64,000 bases of DNA from Aliivibrio sp. S3MY1. GTDB taxonomy: Bacteria > Pseudomonadota > Gammaproteobacteria > Enterobacterales > Vibrionaceae. The notes below the pieces were generated by a model that did not search any database, was not told the DNA's origin, and saw nothing but the letters and a program-made list of their open reading frames with translations. The stretch's first letter is position 1. Every line of letters begins with the position of its first letter. Both the position numbers and the translations under genes were made by a program. Where the stretch lies: NCBI RefSeq assembly GCF_028765575.1, contig NZ_JARACO010000016.1, positions 1 through 64,000 on the forward strand. The letters run 5' to 3'. Of the stretch, positions 20,032-27,876 are shown one piece after another.

Positions 20032-21840
20032 ATGGTTGATAGCGGGAATACCTACAGCGACAAAGTCTCTACGTTAATTACTTGGGGTCACTGGTTTAGC
20101 TTCTTCAATATCGTTGCTGCAATGCTTATTGGCACGCGTTATATATCGCAATCTCCATGGCCTGAAACGCTACTTGGTCAGACCTATCTAGTGTTAAACT
20201 GGATAGGTCATTTTGGCTTCTTGGTCTTTGGGTTTTACATTCTTGTACTCTTCCCGCTTACCTTTATTACGCCATCTCAACGCTTAATGCGTATCTTAAG
20301 TGTGATCATAGCAACTGCAGGTATGACCTTGCTGCTGCTAGATACTTACGCTTATCAAACCCTTCACCTGCATATTACCCCACTAGTTTGGGATATGCTG
20401 TTGAACAACGATAAATCAAATTTAAACACCCAATGGCAATATTTGTTCGTTCTGATCCCCGTAATTTTCCTACTTCAACTCTCTCTATCTGAATGGGTAT
20501 GGAATAAATTACGCAAACTTGCACATAAACATGTTGGTCGCCCTTTTGCGATCACCTTTGCTGTCGCATTCATTGGTAGTCACTTAATTCATACATGGGC
20601 TGATGCTTCAGCTTATGGACCAGTAACCGCTCAACGTGCCACCTTCCCATTATCTTATCCAATGACCGCTCGCTCATTTTTAGAAAAGCATGGGTTTATT
20701 GACCGTGAAGCGCTAGCAAAACAAATTCAAGAAGAAGGTACTGGCGGAGCTCAAGAAGCAATGCGTTACCCGTTAGAACCGATTAAATTTAAAGCAAAAC
20801 AAACGGGGTATAATTTACAAATCATCATGATCGATAGTCTTCGTGCTGATACATTAAATCATACAGATACCCCCAATCTAACCCGCTTCGCGCAGAACAA
20901 CGTAAATTACAACAATCATTATAGCGCAAGTAATAATTCAACAAGCCTATTTGGCCTGTTCTATGGCCTTCCAGGGAGTTACGTTGATAATTTTAGAAAT
21001 TCAGATATTGAATCTCCTATTTTAGCTGAATTACATAATCGTGATTACCAATTTGGTTTATTTAGCGGTGATAATTTTACTTCGTCATTGTATAAGCAAA
21101 TCATCTTTACTAAAGGCGAGATCGGCGAATCTAAAGAGAAAATGTCTGATAGCAAAGCCATTTCTCAATGGCGTGATTGGTTCAAGGCACAGACATCTGG
21201 CAACCCATGGTTTAGTTATTTAGAACTGACCTCTGTCTCTGAATATGATGCAACGAGTCCAATATCAACAAAACACTCAGATCAAAGTGCTTTTGAGATT
21301 AACTATCGTAAAGCCGTTAGAAAAACCGATCAGCAGCTTCAAACTGTATTGAGCGCATTAAAGCAATCGCCTGACTGGGAAAAAACCATTATTGTTATCA
21401 CATCAAATCACGGTATGGAATTTGATGAAACCAATACTAATAGCTGGGGTTCAAGTACTAACTTCAGTAAATACCAACTTCGTGTACCTATGTTAATTCA
21501 TTGGCCAGAAGTTGAGCCTGAATTAATTATGACTCGTTCAAGTCACTTAGATTTAGCACCAACATTGATGGAGTCGTTTTTAAAAACAACAACATCACCA
21601 AAAAGCTACAGTAGTGGTTTAAATTTATTAACTCAAGATAATGAACGTAATTGGTTATTAGCGGGCGACAGAAAAAATATTGCCTTAATAACAGATACAA
21701 ACACTGTCGTTATTGATACGTTTGGCAATTATAAAGTCTACGATGAAGACTATAATCGTTTGACGGATGAAAAACCGAAACTCTCTTTACTGATGCAAGG
21801 CATCTCAGAGCTAAAACGGTTTTATCACCCTAAAAAATAA
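20032..21840 (+). CDS. yejM: Inner-membrane sulfatase-like protein YejM (PbgA/LapC)
   Basis: YejM is an essential inner-membrane regulator that senses periplasmic lipopolysaccharide and controls LpxC proteolysis through LapB. The 602 residues begin with five membrane helices (residues about 15-195). A periplasmic alkaline-phosphatase/sulfatase-fold domain follows (IIMIDSLRADTLNHTDTPNL, and later IIVITSNHGMEFDETN). The helices, linker and domain order match E. coli YejM. It follows yejL by 19 bp and ends at a strong terminator. Confidence 0.95.
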   Translation: MVDSGNTYSDKVSTLITWGHWFSFFNIVAAMLIGTRYISQSPWPETLLGQTYLVLNWIGHFGFLVFGFYILVLFPLTFITPSQRLMRILSVIIATAGMTLLLLDTYAYQTLHLHITPLVWDMLLNNDKSNLNTQWQYLFVLIPVIFLLQLSLSEWVWNKLRKLAHKHVGRPFAITFAVAFIGSHLIHTWADASAYGPVTAQRATFPLSYPMTARSFLEKHGFIDREALAKQIQEEGTGGAQEAMRYPLEPIKFKAKQTGYNLQIIMIDSLRADTLNHTDTPNLTRFAQNNVNYNNHYSASNNSTSLFGLFYGLPGSYVDNFRNSDIESPILAELHNRDYQFGLFSGDNFTSSLYKQIIFTKGEIGESKEKMSDSKAISQWRDWFKAQTSGNPWFSYLELTSVSEYDATSPISTKHSDQSAFEINYRKAVRKTDQQLQTVLSALKQSPDWEKTIIVITSNHGMEFDETNTNSWGSSTNFSKYQLRVPMLIHWPEVEPELIMTRSSHLDLAPTLMESFLKTTTSPKSYSSGLNLLTQDNERNWLLAGDRKNIALITDTNTVVIDTFGNYKVYDEDYNRLTDEKPKLSLLMQGISELKRFYHPKK

Positions 21841-21849
21841 ATAAATAAT

Positions 21850-21880
21850 AAAAAATCCCTTTCCGATAAAGGGATTTTTT
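21850..21880 (+). terminator. Terminator after yejM
   Basis: The hairpin AAAAAATCCCTTT / AAAGGGATTTTTT lies 10 bp after the yejM stop codon. Confidence 0.88.
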
Positions 21881-22006
21881 ATATCTACAATTTAGAAAAC
21901 AACATCTAAATACTCACTATTTTAAATAGAAAAAGAACTTAATCAGTTAAAAATAAAGCATAATGCATAAAAATGCCGCAGTCAGTCATTTTTTTTAATT
22001 TTATCC

Positions 22007-22035
22007 TTTACAAGAAGTAAGGATATTACTATTAT
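22007..22035 (+). promoter_or_regulatory. Promoter of first tRNA-Ser/tRNA-Asp unit
   Basis: TTTACA at 22007-22012 and TATTAT at 22030-22035 are separated by exactly 17 bp, a near-consensus sigma-70 promoter. A GC-rich discriminator (GCTCGG) follows, 10 bp before the mature tRNA-Ser. The same arrangement recurs in front of the other two Ser genes. Confidence 0.75.
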
Positions 22036-22045
22036 GCTCGGCATT

Positions 22046-22136
22046 GGAGGGATGGCTGAGTGGTCGAAAGCACCGGTCTTGAAAACCGGCAACCGTTAAT
22101 AGCGGTTCTAGGGTTCAAATCCCTATCCCTCCACCA
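22046..22136 (+). tRNA. tRNA-Ser (UGA), copy 1
   Basis: The 7-bp acceptor stem GGAGGGA/TCCCTCC, anticodon loop CTTGAAA (anticodon TGA), long class II variable arm (ACCGTTAATAGCGGT), T-loop GGTTCAAATCC and encoded CCA are all present. It reads UCN serine codons. It is followed 38 bp later by tRNA-Asp in the same unit. Confidence 0.97.
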
Positions 22137-22174
22137 CTTTTCAAAATTCAGATAGAGTCTGAGTTTTAAAAATT

Positions 22175-22251
22175 GGAGCGGTAGTTCAGTTGGTTAGAAT
22201 ACCGGCCTGTCACGCCGGGGGTCGCGGGTTCGAGTCCCGTCCGCTCCGCCA
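22175..22251 (+). tRNA. tRNA-Asp (GUC), copy 1
   Basis: The 77-nt gene has acceptor stem GGAGCGG/CCGCTCC, D-arm GTTCAGTTGGTTAGAAT, anticodon loop CTGTCAC (GTC), T-arm GCGGGTTCGAGTCCCGT and encoded GCCA. It shares the promoter of the upstream tRNA-Ser and ends at a terminator. Confidence 0.97.
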
Positions 22252-22259
22252 ACATCAAC

Positions 22260-22292
22260 GAAGCCTTGTCAGAAATGACGAGGCTTTTTTGT
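22260..22292 (+). terminator. Terminator of tRNA unit 1
   Basis: The hairpin AAGCCTTGTC/GACGAGGCTT (loop AGAAAT, with wobble) is followed by TTTTTTG. An identical sequence follows the second unit and the decayed third unit. Confidence 0.85.
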
Positions 22293-22549
22293 ATCTGTCG
22301 AATATGAGCCTTAACATACCCCCTATATCCTCCCAACATTTTTTAAATAAAGATAAAACCTGAATTTCTCTTACACTTTTCCAATCTATCTCAACGAATC
22401 GATTGATCATATCTAAATAGATCCCCATTATTCCCGACCTATATTTATCTCGTTTAAGTTAACTTCAATAACTAAACCTTCAACATTGCTTTAAATGCCC
22501 CCGCATTGTTTAAAATTAAATCAAACAGAATCTATTTTAAAATTAATGC
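22293..22549. other. Spacer between tRNA units 1 and 2, no gene seen
   Basis: I find no open frame, tRNA or repeat here beyond the start of the repeated post-terminator sequence (GTATCTGTCGAATATGAG). The rest is AT-rich spacer unlike the corresponding spacers of units 2 and 3. It leads into the promoter of the second Ser gene. Confidence 0.5.
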
Positions 22550-22578
22550 TTTACAATGAAACCTGTTCGGCCTATTAT
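22550..22578 (+). promoter_or_regulatory. Promoter of second tRNA-Ser/tRNA-Asp unit
   Basis: TTTACA (22550-22555), 17 bp, then TATTAT (22573-22578) and the discriminator GCTCGG lie ahead of the second tRNA-Ser. The boxes are the same as in unit 1, while most of the 17-bp spacer differs. Conserved boxes with a divergent spacer indicate selection on the promoter. Confidence 0.75.
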
Positions 22579-22588
22579 GCTCGGCATT

Positions 22589-22679
22589 GGAGGGATGGCT
22601 GAGTGGTCGAAAGCACCGGTCTTGAAAACCGGCAACCGTTAATAGCGGTTCTAGGGTTCAAATCCCTATCCCTCCACCA
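22589..22679 (+). tRNA. tRNA-Ser (UGA), copy 2
   Basis: The 91-nt gene is identical to copy 1, including anticodon TGA, variable arm and encoded CCA. Confidence 0.97.
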
Positions 22680-22717
22680 CTTTTCAAAATTCAGATAGAG
22701 TCTGGGTTTTAAAAATT

Positions 22718-22794
22718 GGAGCGGTAGTTCAGTTGGTTAGAATACCGGCCTGTCACGCCGGGGGTCGCGGGTTCGAGTCCCGTCCGCTCCGCCA
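22718..22794 (+). tRNA. tRNA-Asp (GUC), copy 2
   Basis: The 77-nt gene is identical to copy 1. The Ser-Asp spacer differs from unit 1 by one base (GAG to GGG), so the whole unit is a recent duplication or is kept uniform by gene conversion. Confidence 0.97.
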
Positions 22795-22802
22795 ACATCA
22801 AC

Positions 22803-22835
22803 GAAGCCTTGTCAGAAATGACGAGGCTTTTTTGT
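22803..22835 (+). terminator. Terminator of tRNA unit 2
   Basis: The hairpin AAGCCTTGTC/GACGAGGCTT with T-run is identical to the one after unit 1. Confidence 0.85.
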
Positions 22836-22879
22836 ATCTGTCGAATATGAGATCCCTATAAATTTCATGAAGCGACTAA

Positions 22880-22909
22880 CTCTAGAATTCAAATCCTATC
22901 CCTCCACCA
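22880..22909 (+). pseudogene. 3' remnant of a tRNA-Ser
   Basis: The sequence CTCTAGAATTCAAATCCTAT followed by CCCTCCACCA resembles the T-arm and acceptor 3' strand of the intact tRNA-Ser, with a deletion and substitutions. The 5' two thirds are gone. The usual Ser-Asp spacer (mutated) follows directly. Confidence 0.75.
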
Positions 22910-22947
22910 CTTTTAAACATTCAGATAGAATCTGGGGTTTAAAAATT

Positions 22948-23215
22948 GGATCGCTAGTTCACATCACTGCCATTAATTATTTCTTTAGGCTATTACGCAG
23001 GAAAAATCTTTTATATCAAGGCAGAAATTGCAGAAGCTAGTGGGCCTAACTACAAAATTTCTAACACAGATAAAAAAGATTTTAACCAGTAAGAGCAAAG
23101 AGATCATTAATGATAGTGATGTCAGATTAGACTTTTTATTGGAGAGCTTAGCGGCCTGACACGCCGGGGGACGTGCTGATCTCAAGGTGAAATAGAAAGT
23201 CCCGTCCGCTCCGCC
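22948..23215 (+). pseudogene. Disrupted tRNA-Asp with about 190 bp of inserted DNA
   Basis: The 5' part (GGATCGCTAGTTCA, against GGAGCGGTAGTTCA in the intact gene) stops in the D-arm at about 22961. Unrelated sequence follows until about 23150. There the anticodon arm resumes as GCGGCCTGACACGCCGGGGG, with anticodon GTC changed to GAC. After more extra bases it ends AAAGTCCCGTCCGCTCCGCCA, like a normal 3' end. It cannot fold into tRNA-Asp. The trailing sequence and terminator match units 1 and 2. Confidence 0.8.
22958..23092 (+). pseudogene. Protein-coding remnant inside the broken tRNA-Asp
   Basis: After a TAG at 22955-22957, one frame reads a hydrophobic stretch (FTSLPLIISLGYYAGKIFYI) and then a polar tail (KAEIAEASGPNYKISNTDKK, then DFNQ) and stops at 23090-23092. 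It has no start codon. The hydrophobic segment followed by a charged end looks like the C-terminus of a small membrane protein, and I do not recognise the family. It is only 44 codons, so chance cannot be excluded. Confidence 0.35.
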
Positions 23216-23224
23216 AACATCAAC

Positions 23225-23257
23225 GAAGCCTTGTCAGAAATGACGAGGCTTTTTTGT
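23225..23257 (+). terminator. Terminator left behind by the decayed third tRNA unit
   Basis: The same AAGCCTTGTC/GACGAGGCTT hairpin and T-run as in units 1 and 2 follows the pseudo-tRNA-Asp, so the terminator outlived the gene. Confidence 0.8.
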
Positions 23258-23302
23258 ATCTGTCGAATATGAGATCCCTATAAATTTCATTAAACAACTC
23301 AC

Positions 23303-23327
23303 TCTAGAATTCAAATCCTATCCCTAT
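23303..23327 (+). pseudogene. Second 3' remnant of a tRNA-Ser
   Basis: ACTCTAGAATTCAAATCCTA then TCCCT repeats the decayed Ser tail seen at 22880 and breaks off before the CCA end. The 35 bp upstream (AGATCCCTATAAATTTCAT and onward) also match the region before the first remnant. The decayed copy was therefore itself duplicated. Confidence 0.65.
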
Positions 23328-23501
23328 TTCTGCTGAGCTATGAGTTCAATTTGAATCTCTGAACCAAGGAAATAATGCACCAAAACAAACAATTAATGCA
23401 CACCCAGTATTAAAATAAACAGTAATCACCTCCAAACTTGCTCTAACTTTCATCGATATGATCGAATTTAGAGCAAACGGTGTTTTTATCAAAAAGAATC
23501 C

Positions 23502-23530
23502 TTTACAAGAAGAAGGGTTACGCCTATTAT
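23502..23530 (+). promoter_or_regulatory. Promoter of third intact tRNA-Ser
   Basis: TTTACA (23502-23507), 17 bp, then TATTAT (23525-23530), 10 bp before the mature tRNA. The spacing equals that of the other two units. Confidence 0.75.
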
Positions 23531-23540
23531 TCACCGCATC

Positions 23541-23631
23541 GGAGGGATGGCTGAGTGGTCGAAAGCACCGGTCTTGAAAACCGGCAACCGTTAATAGCGG
23601 TTCTAGGGTTCAAATCCCTATCCCTCCACCA
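23541..23631 (+). tRNA. tRNA-Ser (UGA), copy 3
   Basis: The 91-nt gene is identical to copies 1 and 2. It has no tRNA-Asp partner: its own, unrelated terminator follows after 5 bp. Confidence 0.97.
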
Positions 23632-23636
23632 CATTC

Positions 23637-23668
23637 TAAGCCCTAGCAGAAATGCTGGGGCTTTTTTG
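23637..23668 (+). terminator. Terminator after tRNA-Ser copy 3
   Basis: The hairpin AGCCCTAGCA/TGCTGGGGCT (with one wobble) and TTTTTT differs from the terminator used by the Ser-Asp units. Confidence 0.82.
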
Positions 23669-23782
23669 TATCCGCCGTATTATCTCATCTTAAATCAATG
23701 ACCTTCATAAGCCTCAAAGAAGGTGTAATCCCAATCGTAGTCAATAACCGAGAAGTGAATATTGGGTTTATTCTACCTATGT

Positions 23783-24283
23783 TTATTTAAACGTTTTAAG
23801 CATCCATACATCACAACCATTATGAACCGCACCATCAAGAGGTTGCGCTAATCGCTCAAAGCCAAGATCATCATATAAGCTAATTGCAGATTTCATACTT
23901 GAGAGCGTATCTAAATAACACTGCGAATAACCAAACTCCCTAGCACATTTAAGCACTTTACCTGCAATAGTTTTACCAAAGCCCCTGCCTCGCGCTTCAG
24001 GTAATAGAAATAGTTTACGCAGCTCACACACAGTCTCACTGCCGTTAAATGGAGCTAAACCACAACCACCAACAACTCGACCATCGAGCAATAAAGTAAG
24101 GTATTTACTTTTAAATGCCGGATTATAGTATTTACTCATCTCCAAGACTTCATCATCCGATGGGCCAAAACCTTCCCCTATCGCACCAAACTCAACACCT
24201 ACGCTCTTAATGATGTAGCAGATATCATTATCATGTTCACTGGTAATACCAACAATTCGATACTCCATATCCTTTATCTCCAT
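23783..24283 (-). CDS. GNAT-family N-acetyltransferase
   Basis: The 166 residues form a GNAT fold. The acetyl-CoA pyrophosphate-binding motif A is visible in LRKLFLLPEARGRGFGKTIA (R/Q-x-x-G-x-G/A pattern RGRGFG). Motif B includes YLDTLSSMKSAISLYDDLGF, ending in the usual LYxxxGF. The substrate cannot be deduced. The ATG at 24283 lacks a clear ribosome-binding site, and an alternative ATG at 24268 gives MEYRIVGITSEHD. It is a single gene oriented toward the tRNA cluster. Confidence 0.85.
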   Translation of the reverse strand: MEIKDMEYRIVGITSEHDNDICYIIKSVGVEFGAIGEGFGPSDDEVLEMSKYYNPAFKSKYLTLLLDGRVVGGCGLAPFNGSETVCELRKLFLLPEARGRGFGKTIAGKVLKCAREFGYSQCYLDTLSSMKSAISLYDDLGFERLAQPLDGAVHNGCDVWMLKTFK

Positions 24284-24582
24284 TTATTCTATCGCTTCAT
24301 TATAGAAAAACAAATTAACCAACATATTATCGATATTACAGAGTGAGCGGTTAATGCAAATCTTGATCACAGAGACTAATATTTTTATGTCATAATAAGC
24401 ACAACCGTATAGTGAAATTAATTACCAGAAATGCACATAAATATACGTAATTTAATTCCTATTTAATGTTTTCTTAGAAAAAAACTATAAATTGCAGCAA
24501 AGATCACATTTCTAATCAATCAACGAATTTCCACTTATACATACTCATTGTAAATTTTATCTATTGAGACCTTTTTTTACCT
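24284..24582. other. AT-rich divergent intergenic region
   Basis: The 299 bp between the acetyltransferase and the 784-residue membrane protein hold no gene that I can support. The region is AT-rich and must contain both divergent promoters. Two GATCACA elements (near 24365 and 24500) could be half-sites of a CRP-type operator, but neither is a full palindrome. Confidence 0.4.
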
Positions 24583-26937
24583 ATGAATAATATTGTTAAT
24601 CGTTTTCTTTTAGTGCTAGTACTACTCTACTCATCATCTCTATTAGCTGAGTGGGGAGCCCATGCTAATAACTCAGTATCTATATCTGACTCTGCTGAAA
24701 ATATCGCAACAGATATTAAACAGCTTCCAGAACAACATTTCTTTTCAAACCAAGATTACGGACAAGTCAAAAGACTAATGTCTCGTACTTTGTTAGAACA
24801 AAAGAAACAAGCTCAAGTATTAGAAGATTCATTATCAAATTATCAAGATAATGCCACAGATGATGCATGGACTAATGTTGAAAAAAACTATCGTTCATTA
24901 ACTTCTTTAAATTCGAGTAAAGAAGCACTTCTGCACCTAACAGAGACAAGAAATAGAGATCAATTAACAGGCTTTGGTCCTCGAGGTGTAACTCAATTTT
25001 ATGCCGAATTGAAGATCACTAAACTTAATATTAGATACTACACCTATTATCAAATTCGTAGCTTTAAGCAATTACTTAATGACCTTGCTATATCACCAGT
25101 GCCTGTGATCAGTGTCCTGCTCAAAGTATTAAGTATTTTCTTTGTTTTTAATTGGTGGATGCGAAACAGTGACCGACTAATTAATGACTTTAAAACATCA
25201 AAACTAAAAAGTACCTCAAACCCTAGTTTATTAGTACGTACTGTTTGGTATTGTAGTCGCGCACATAAAGCAATCGCCTATTTATTATTAATTACTGCAA
25301 CATTACGTATTATTTCAACACTACCGAGTTTGCAACATTTAATCTTTCTAGAGATATTTACTTGGTGGATACTTGGAGGCTCTATTGCTGTTAGTTTCAT
25401 TTTGGAATTTGCTTATAGAAACAGTAAACATAATAAAAAAGACATTATCGCTTTAAGACTATCAACCATTCGCCGATACGTTTGGGGGATAATTGTGGCT
25501 GGAGTAGTTTTACAAATTTCATCAAGAACATTAGGTGAAGGAACTATTTATGCTTGGATTAACTCTGTTGTTTATCTATTTTTTGTCTTACTGACAGTGA
25601 TTACACTAAAGCGATGGAATAACACCGTATTTAATCGCATAGAGCAATTAGAAACGCATCCATTATCAGTTCAATGGGCAATTAGAAATAAGAATACAAT
25701 ATTGATGTCTATTGCAGCTACTGCATGCGGCTCTGCATGGTTACTTGGTCGAACAATTCAGCATCAAGTAATTTCTATGCTTTCTCAATATGCCGCCTTT
25801 AGTCACGTGCTTGCCTATCTCTTTAGAATAGAAGTAGCAAAACAAACAGAAATATCACGTGAGCAATCAAATCTCGTCCGCATAAAAGGAGAAAATGTAT
25901 TTAATTATATTGCTCCTGGCTCAGAGGAATCAGAGCTACTTGAAGAATATGCGGAAGAAGAAATCGCTTCATTATCACGTTACTTATTAACAGATAGCCC
26001 TGCTGTATGTGTATTATCTGGCGAGCGAGGTATTGGTACAACAACCGTATTGAATCGTATTTTAAATAAAGCAAAAAACGTAATACCACTATATATAAAC
26101 TGCCCTTATGATGGCTACACTGCACTATTACCTGAACTTGCACAATTATTAGGGTTAGAGGAAGGAGCAACAGAGAGGGATATCCTACAGCATCTTAGAA
26201 ACAGCGAACAATGCTATCTAATTGCATTTGATAATACGCAACGATTAGTAAAACCAAAAGTGAATGGATTAGTTGATTTAATGAAGCTAACAAATTTACT
26301 TAGACGTGCGAGAAAAAGTCATCGCGTCGTCTTATCTATTGATAAATCAAGCTGGCGTTTTATCGATCGTGCCCGTGGTGAGCGACTATTATTTGACCTT
26401 GTTGCCTTTATGCCCAAGTGGAATGAAAAACAAATTGGTCAGCTCTTAGATTCTCGTATCATTGAAAAAAATGGAGATAGCTCAATTTCCTTTGATGGAT
26501 TAGTTCTTCCAAAGCAATGGGATGAAGATACCTTAACTGATGAAGAACGAGCTAAGAATGGGTTCTATCGTATTTTGTGGGACTATTCAGATGGTAACCC
26601 TACTGTTGCATTACGTTTCTTTAGACTTTCTTTATACAAAGATAAGGAAACTGATACTATATTAGTTCGTTTATTCAGAGCTCCTCATTCTGATGATCTA
26701 GAAACGATGCCAAAGCCTATGCTTGCTGTACTGCGTTCAATTGTACAGCTTGAAGTTGCTTCGCCTATCGATCTTTGTGATTGTAGCCGACTCAGCATTG
26801 CTGAAGTCATCAGTACATTACGCTACTTTCAAAGTCGTGGTTATATTGAGTGGAATGATGAAAAAGCACGCATCTCTGACCACTGGTATCGCCATATTAC
26901 TAACGCTCTTCACCGTCAACATCTATTGGTAAAATAA
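24583..26937 (+). CDS. Membrane protein with degenerate P-loop NTPase and winged-helix-like end, paired with MscS channel
   Basis: The 784 residues have this order. A signal peptide (about 1-22) leads to a coiled periplasmic region (about 25-165). About six membrane helices follow (about 175-400). A cytoplasmic AAA/STAND-like P-loop domain comes next (about 455-650), then a basic C-terminal region resembling a winged helix (about 705-784). The Walker A position reads GERGIGTTT (residues 480-488), with Thr486 where the lysine should be. The Walker B position reads LIAFDNTQ with D550 followed by Asn instead of Glu. Nucleotide hydrolysis is therefore doubtful. The membrane part resembles the extended N-terminal region of large MscS-family proteins, and the next gene, 1 nt away, is an MscS channel. 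I infer a gating or sensing partner for that channel; no family name is certain. Confidence 0.8.
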   Translation: MNNIVNRFLLVLVLLYSSSLLAEWGAHANNSVSISDSAENIATDIKQLPEQHFFSNQDYGQVKRLMSRTLLEQKKQAQVLEDSLSNYQDNATDDAWTNVEKNYRSLTSLNSSKEALLHLTETRNRDQLTGFGPRGVTQFYAELKITKLNIRYYTYYQIRSFKQLLNDLAISPVPVISVLLKVLSIFFVFNWWMRNSDRLINDFKTSKLKSTSNPSLLVRTVWYCSRAHKAIAYLLLITATLRIISTLPSLQHLIFLEIFTWWILGGSIAVSFILEFAYRNSKHNKKDIIALRLSTIRRYVWGIIVAGVVLQISSRTLGEGTIYAWINSVVYLFFVLLTVITLKRWNNTVFNRIEQLETHPLSVQWAIRNKNTILMSIAATACGSAWLLGRTIQHQVISMLSQYAAFSHVLAYLFRIEVAKQTEISREQSNLVRIKGENVFNYIAPGSEESELLEEYAEEEIASLSRYLLTDSPAVCVLSGERGIGTTTVLNRILNKAKNVIPLYINCPYDGYTALLPELAQLLGLEEGATERDILQHLRNSEQCYLIAFDNTQRLVKPKVNGLVDLMKLTNLLRRARKSHRVVLSIDKSSWRFIDRARGERLLFDLVAFMPKWNEKQIGQLLDSRIIEKNGDSSISFDGLVLPKQWDEDTLTDEERAKNGFYRILWDYSDGNPTVALRFFRLSLYKDKETDTILVRLFRAPHSDDLETMPKPMLAVLRSIVQLEVASPIDLCDCSRLSIAEVISTLRYFQSRGYIEWNDEKARISDHWYRHITNALHRQHLLVK

Positions 26938-26938
26938 T

Positions 26939-27814
26939 ATGATTCGTTTATTCATACTTTGTTTATCTCTATTTTCAGGTAGCTTTGCATTTGCAGAAGA
27001 TCCTCAATCTATCGATAATTTACAACAATTTACTAGCTTAATCCGTTGGAGTGGCGTTGTTTTCTCCTTCTTTATTATTGTCGGCGCATGGCTATTTCTA
27101 CGCTTTATTCAGTCCATTGTTGATGGCGTAAGTAGTCAATTTGCACAACGTCGTATGTTAATGCAAAAGTTGCAATCCTTCTTTCAATTTTTCATTTACA
27201 TGTCGACAGCTGTTGCCGTATTCATGCTCAGTTTCAGAGTTGATGAGCGTGTACTCGCACTGATCGGGGGTACAATCGCAGTTTCTGTGGGTTTTGCATT
27301 AAAAGATCTTACCGCCTCATTTATCGCGGGTTTGACCGTCATGATCGACCGACCATTCCAAGTTGGAGATCGAGTTACGTTTGAAGGGCATTATGGGGAT
27401 ATCATTGCCATTGGTTTACGCTCGGTACGAATGCAAACTCTTAATGATGATATTATTACAATACCTAACAATAAATTTTTAAATGACGTAGTAGTAAGTG
27501 GAAACTATGGCGGACTTGATATGCAGGTTGTTATTCCTTTCTATATAGGAATGGACCAAGACATTAATAAAGCTCGTGATATTATCCAAGAAGCGGCATC
27601 TTCAAGTCGTTATATCCACTTACCAAAGCCTGTAGTGGTCTTAGTTAAACAAACGATAACCGATAACTATCTAGCTATTCAATTAACCTGTAAAGCCTAT
27701 GTAGTGGATATTAAATTTGAAAAATTATTTGAAACCGATATTACATTACGAGTAATGCAGGAATTTAGAAAAGATGCAATTACTCCTCCAACGATTGCAA
27801 TCCAAAATAAATAA
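26939..27814 (+). CDS. Small-conductance mechanosensitive channel (MscS family)
   Basis: This 291-residue inner-membrane protein has a cleavable-looking signal peptide (ending SFAFAED) and three membrane helices. The third is the pore helix IGGTIAVSVGFALKDLTASF, followed by the MscS signature IDRPFQVGDRVTFEGHYGDI and a cytoplasmic beta domain. In the family such channels release solutes on hypo-osmotic shock. The start codon lies 1 nt after the TAA of the preceding 784-residue protein gene, with no strong ribosome-binding site, which suggests translational coupling. The pair probably forms one complex. A bidirectional terminator follows. Confidence 0.9.
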   Translation: MIRLFILCLSLFSGSFAFAEDPQSIDNLQQFTSLIRWSGVVFSFFIIVGAWLFLRFIQSIVDGVSSQFAQRRMLMQKLQSFFQFFIYMSTAVAVFMLSFRVDERVLALIGGTIAVSVGFALKDLTASFIAGLTVMIDRPFQVGDRVTFEGHYGDIIAIGLRSVRMQTLNDDIITIPNNKFLNDVVVSGNYGGLDMQVVIPFYIGMDQDINKARDIIQEAASSSRYIHLPKPVVVLVKQTITDNYLAIQLTCKAYVVDIKFEKLFETDITLRVMQEFRKDAITPPTIAIQNK

Positions 27815-27837
27815 CACTGCTTTTTCTTACTAACGAA

Positions 27838-27866
27838 AATAGGTAGAGAACCACTCTCTACCTATT
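27838..27866. terminator. Hairpin between the MscS gene and the oxygenase gene
   Basis: A perfect 12-bp stem AATAGGTAGAGA / TCTCTACCTATT has a 5-nt loop between convergent genes. The T-tract is short on the plus strand, so it may work weakly in either direction. Confidence 0.65.
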
Positions 27867-27876
27867 TAGTTCTACT

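Noticed and set aside
22046-23631. Repeats suggestive of a CRISPR array
   Set aside because: The repeats are whole tRNA units with promoters and terminators, not short direct repeats with unique spacers, and there are no cas genes.
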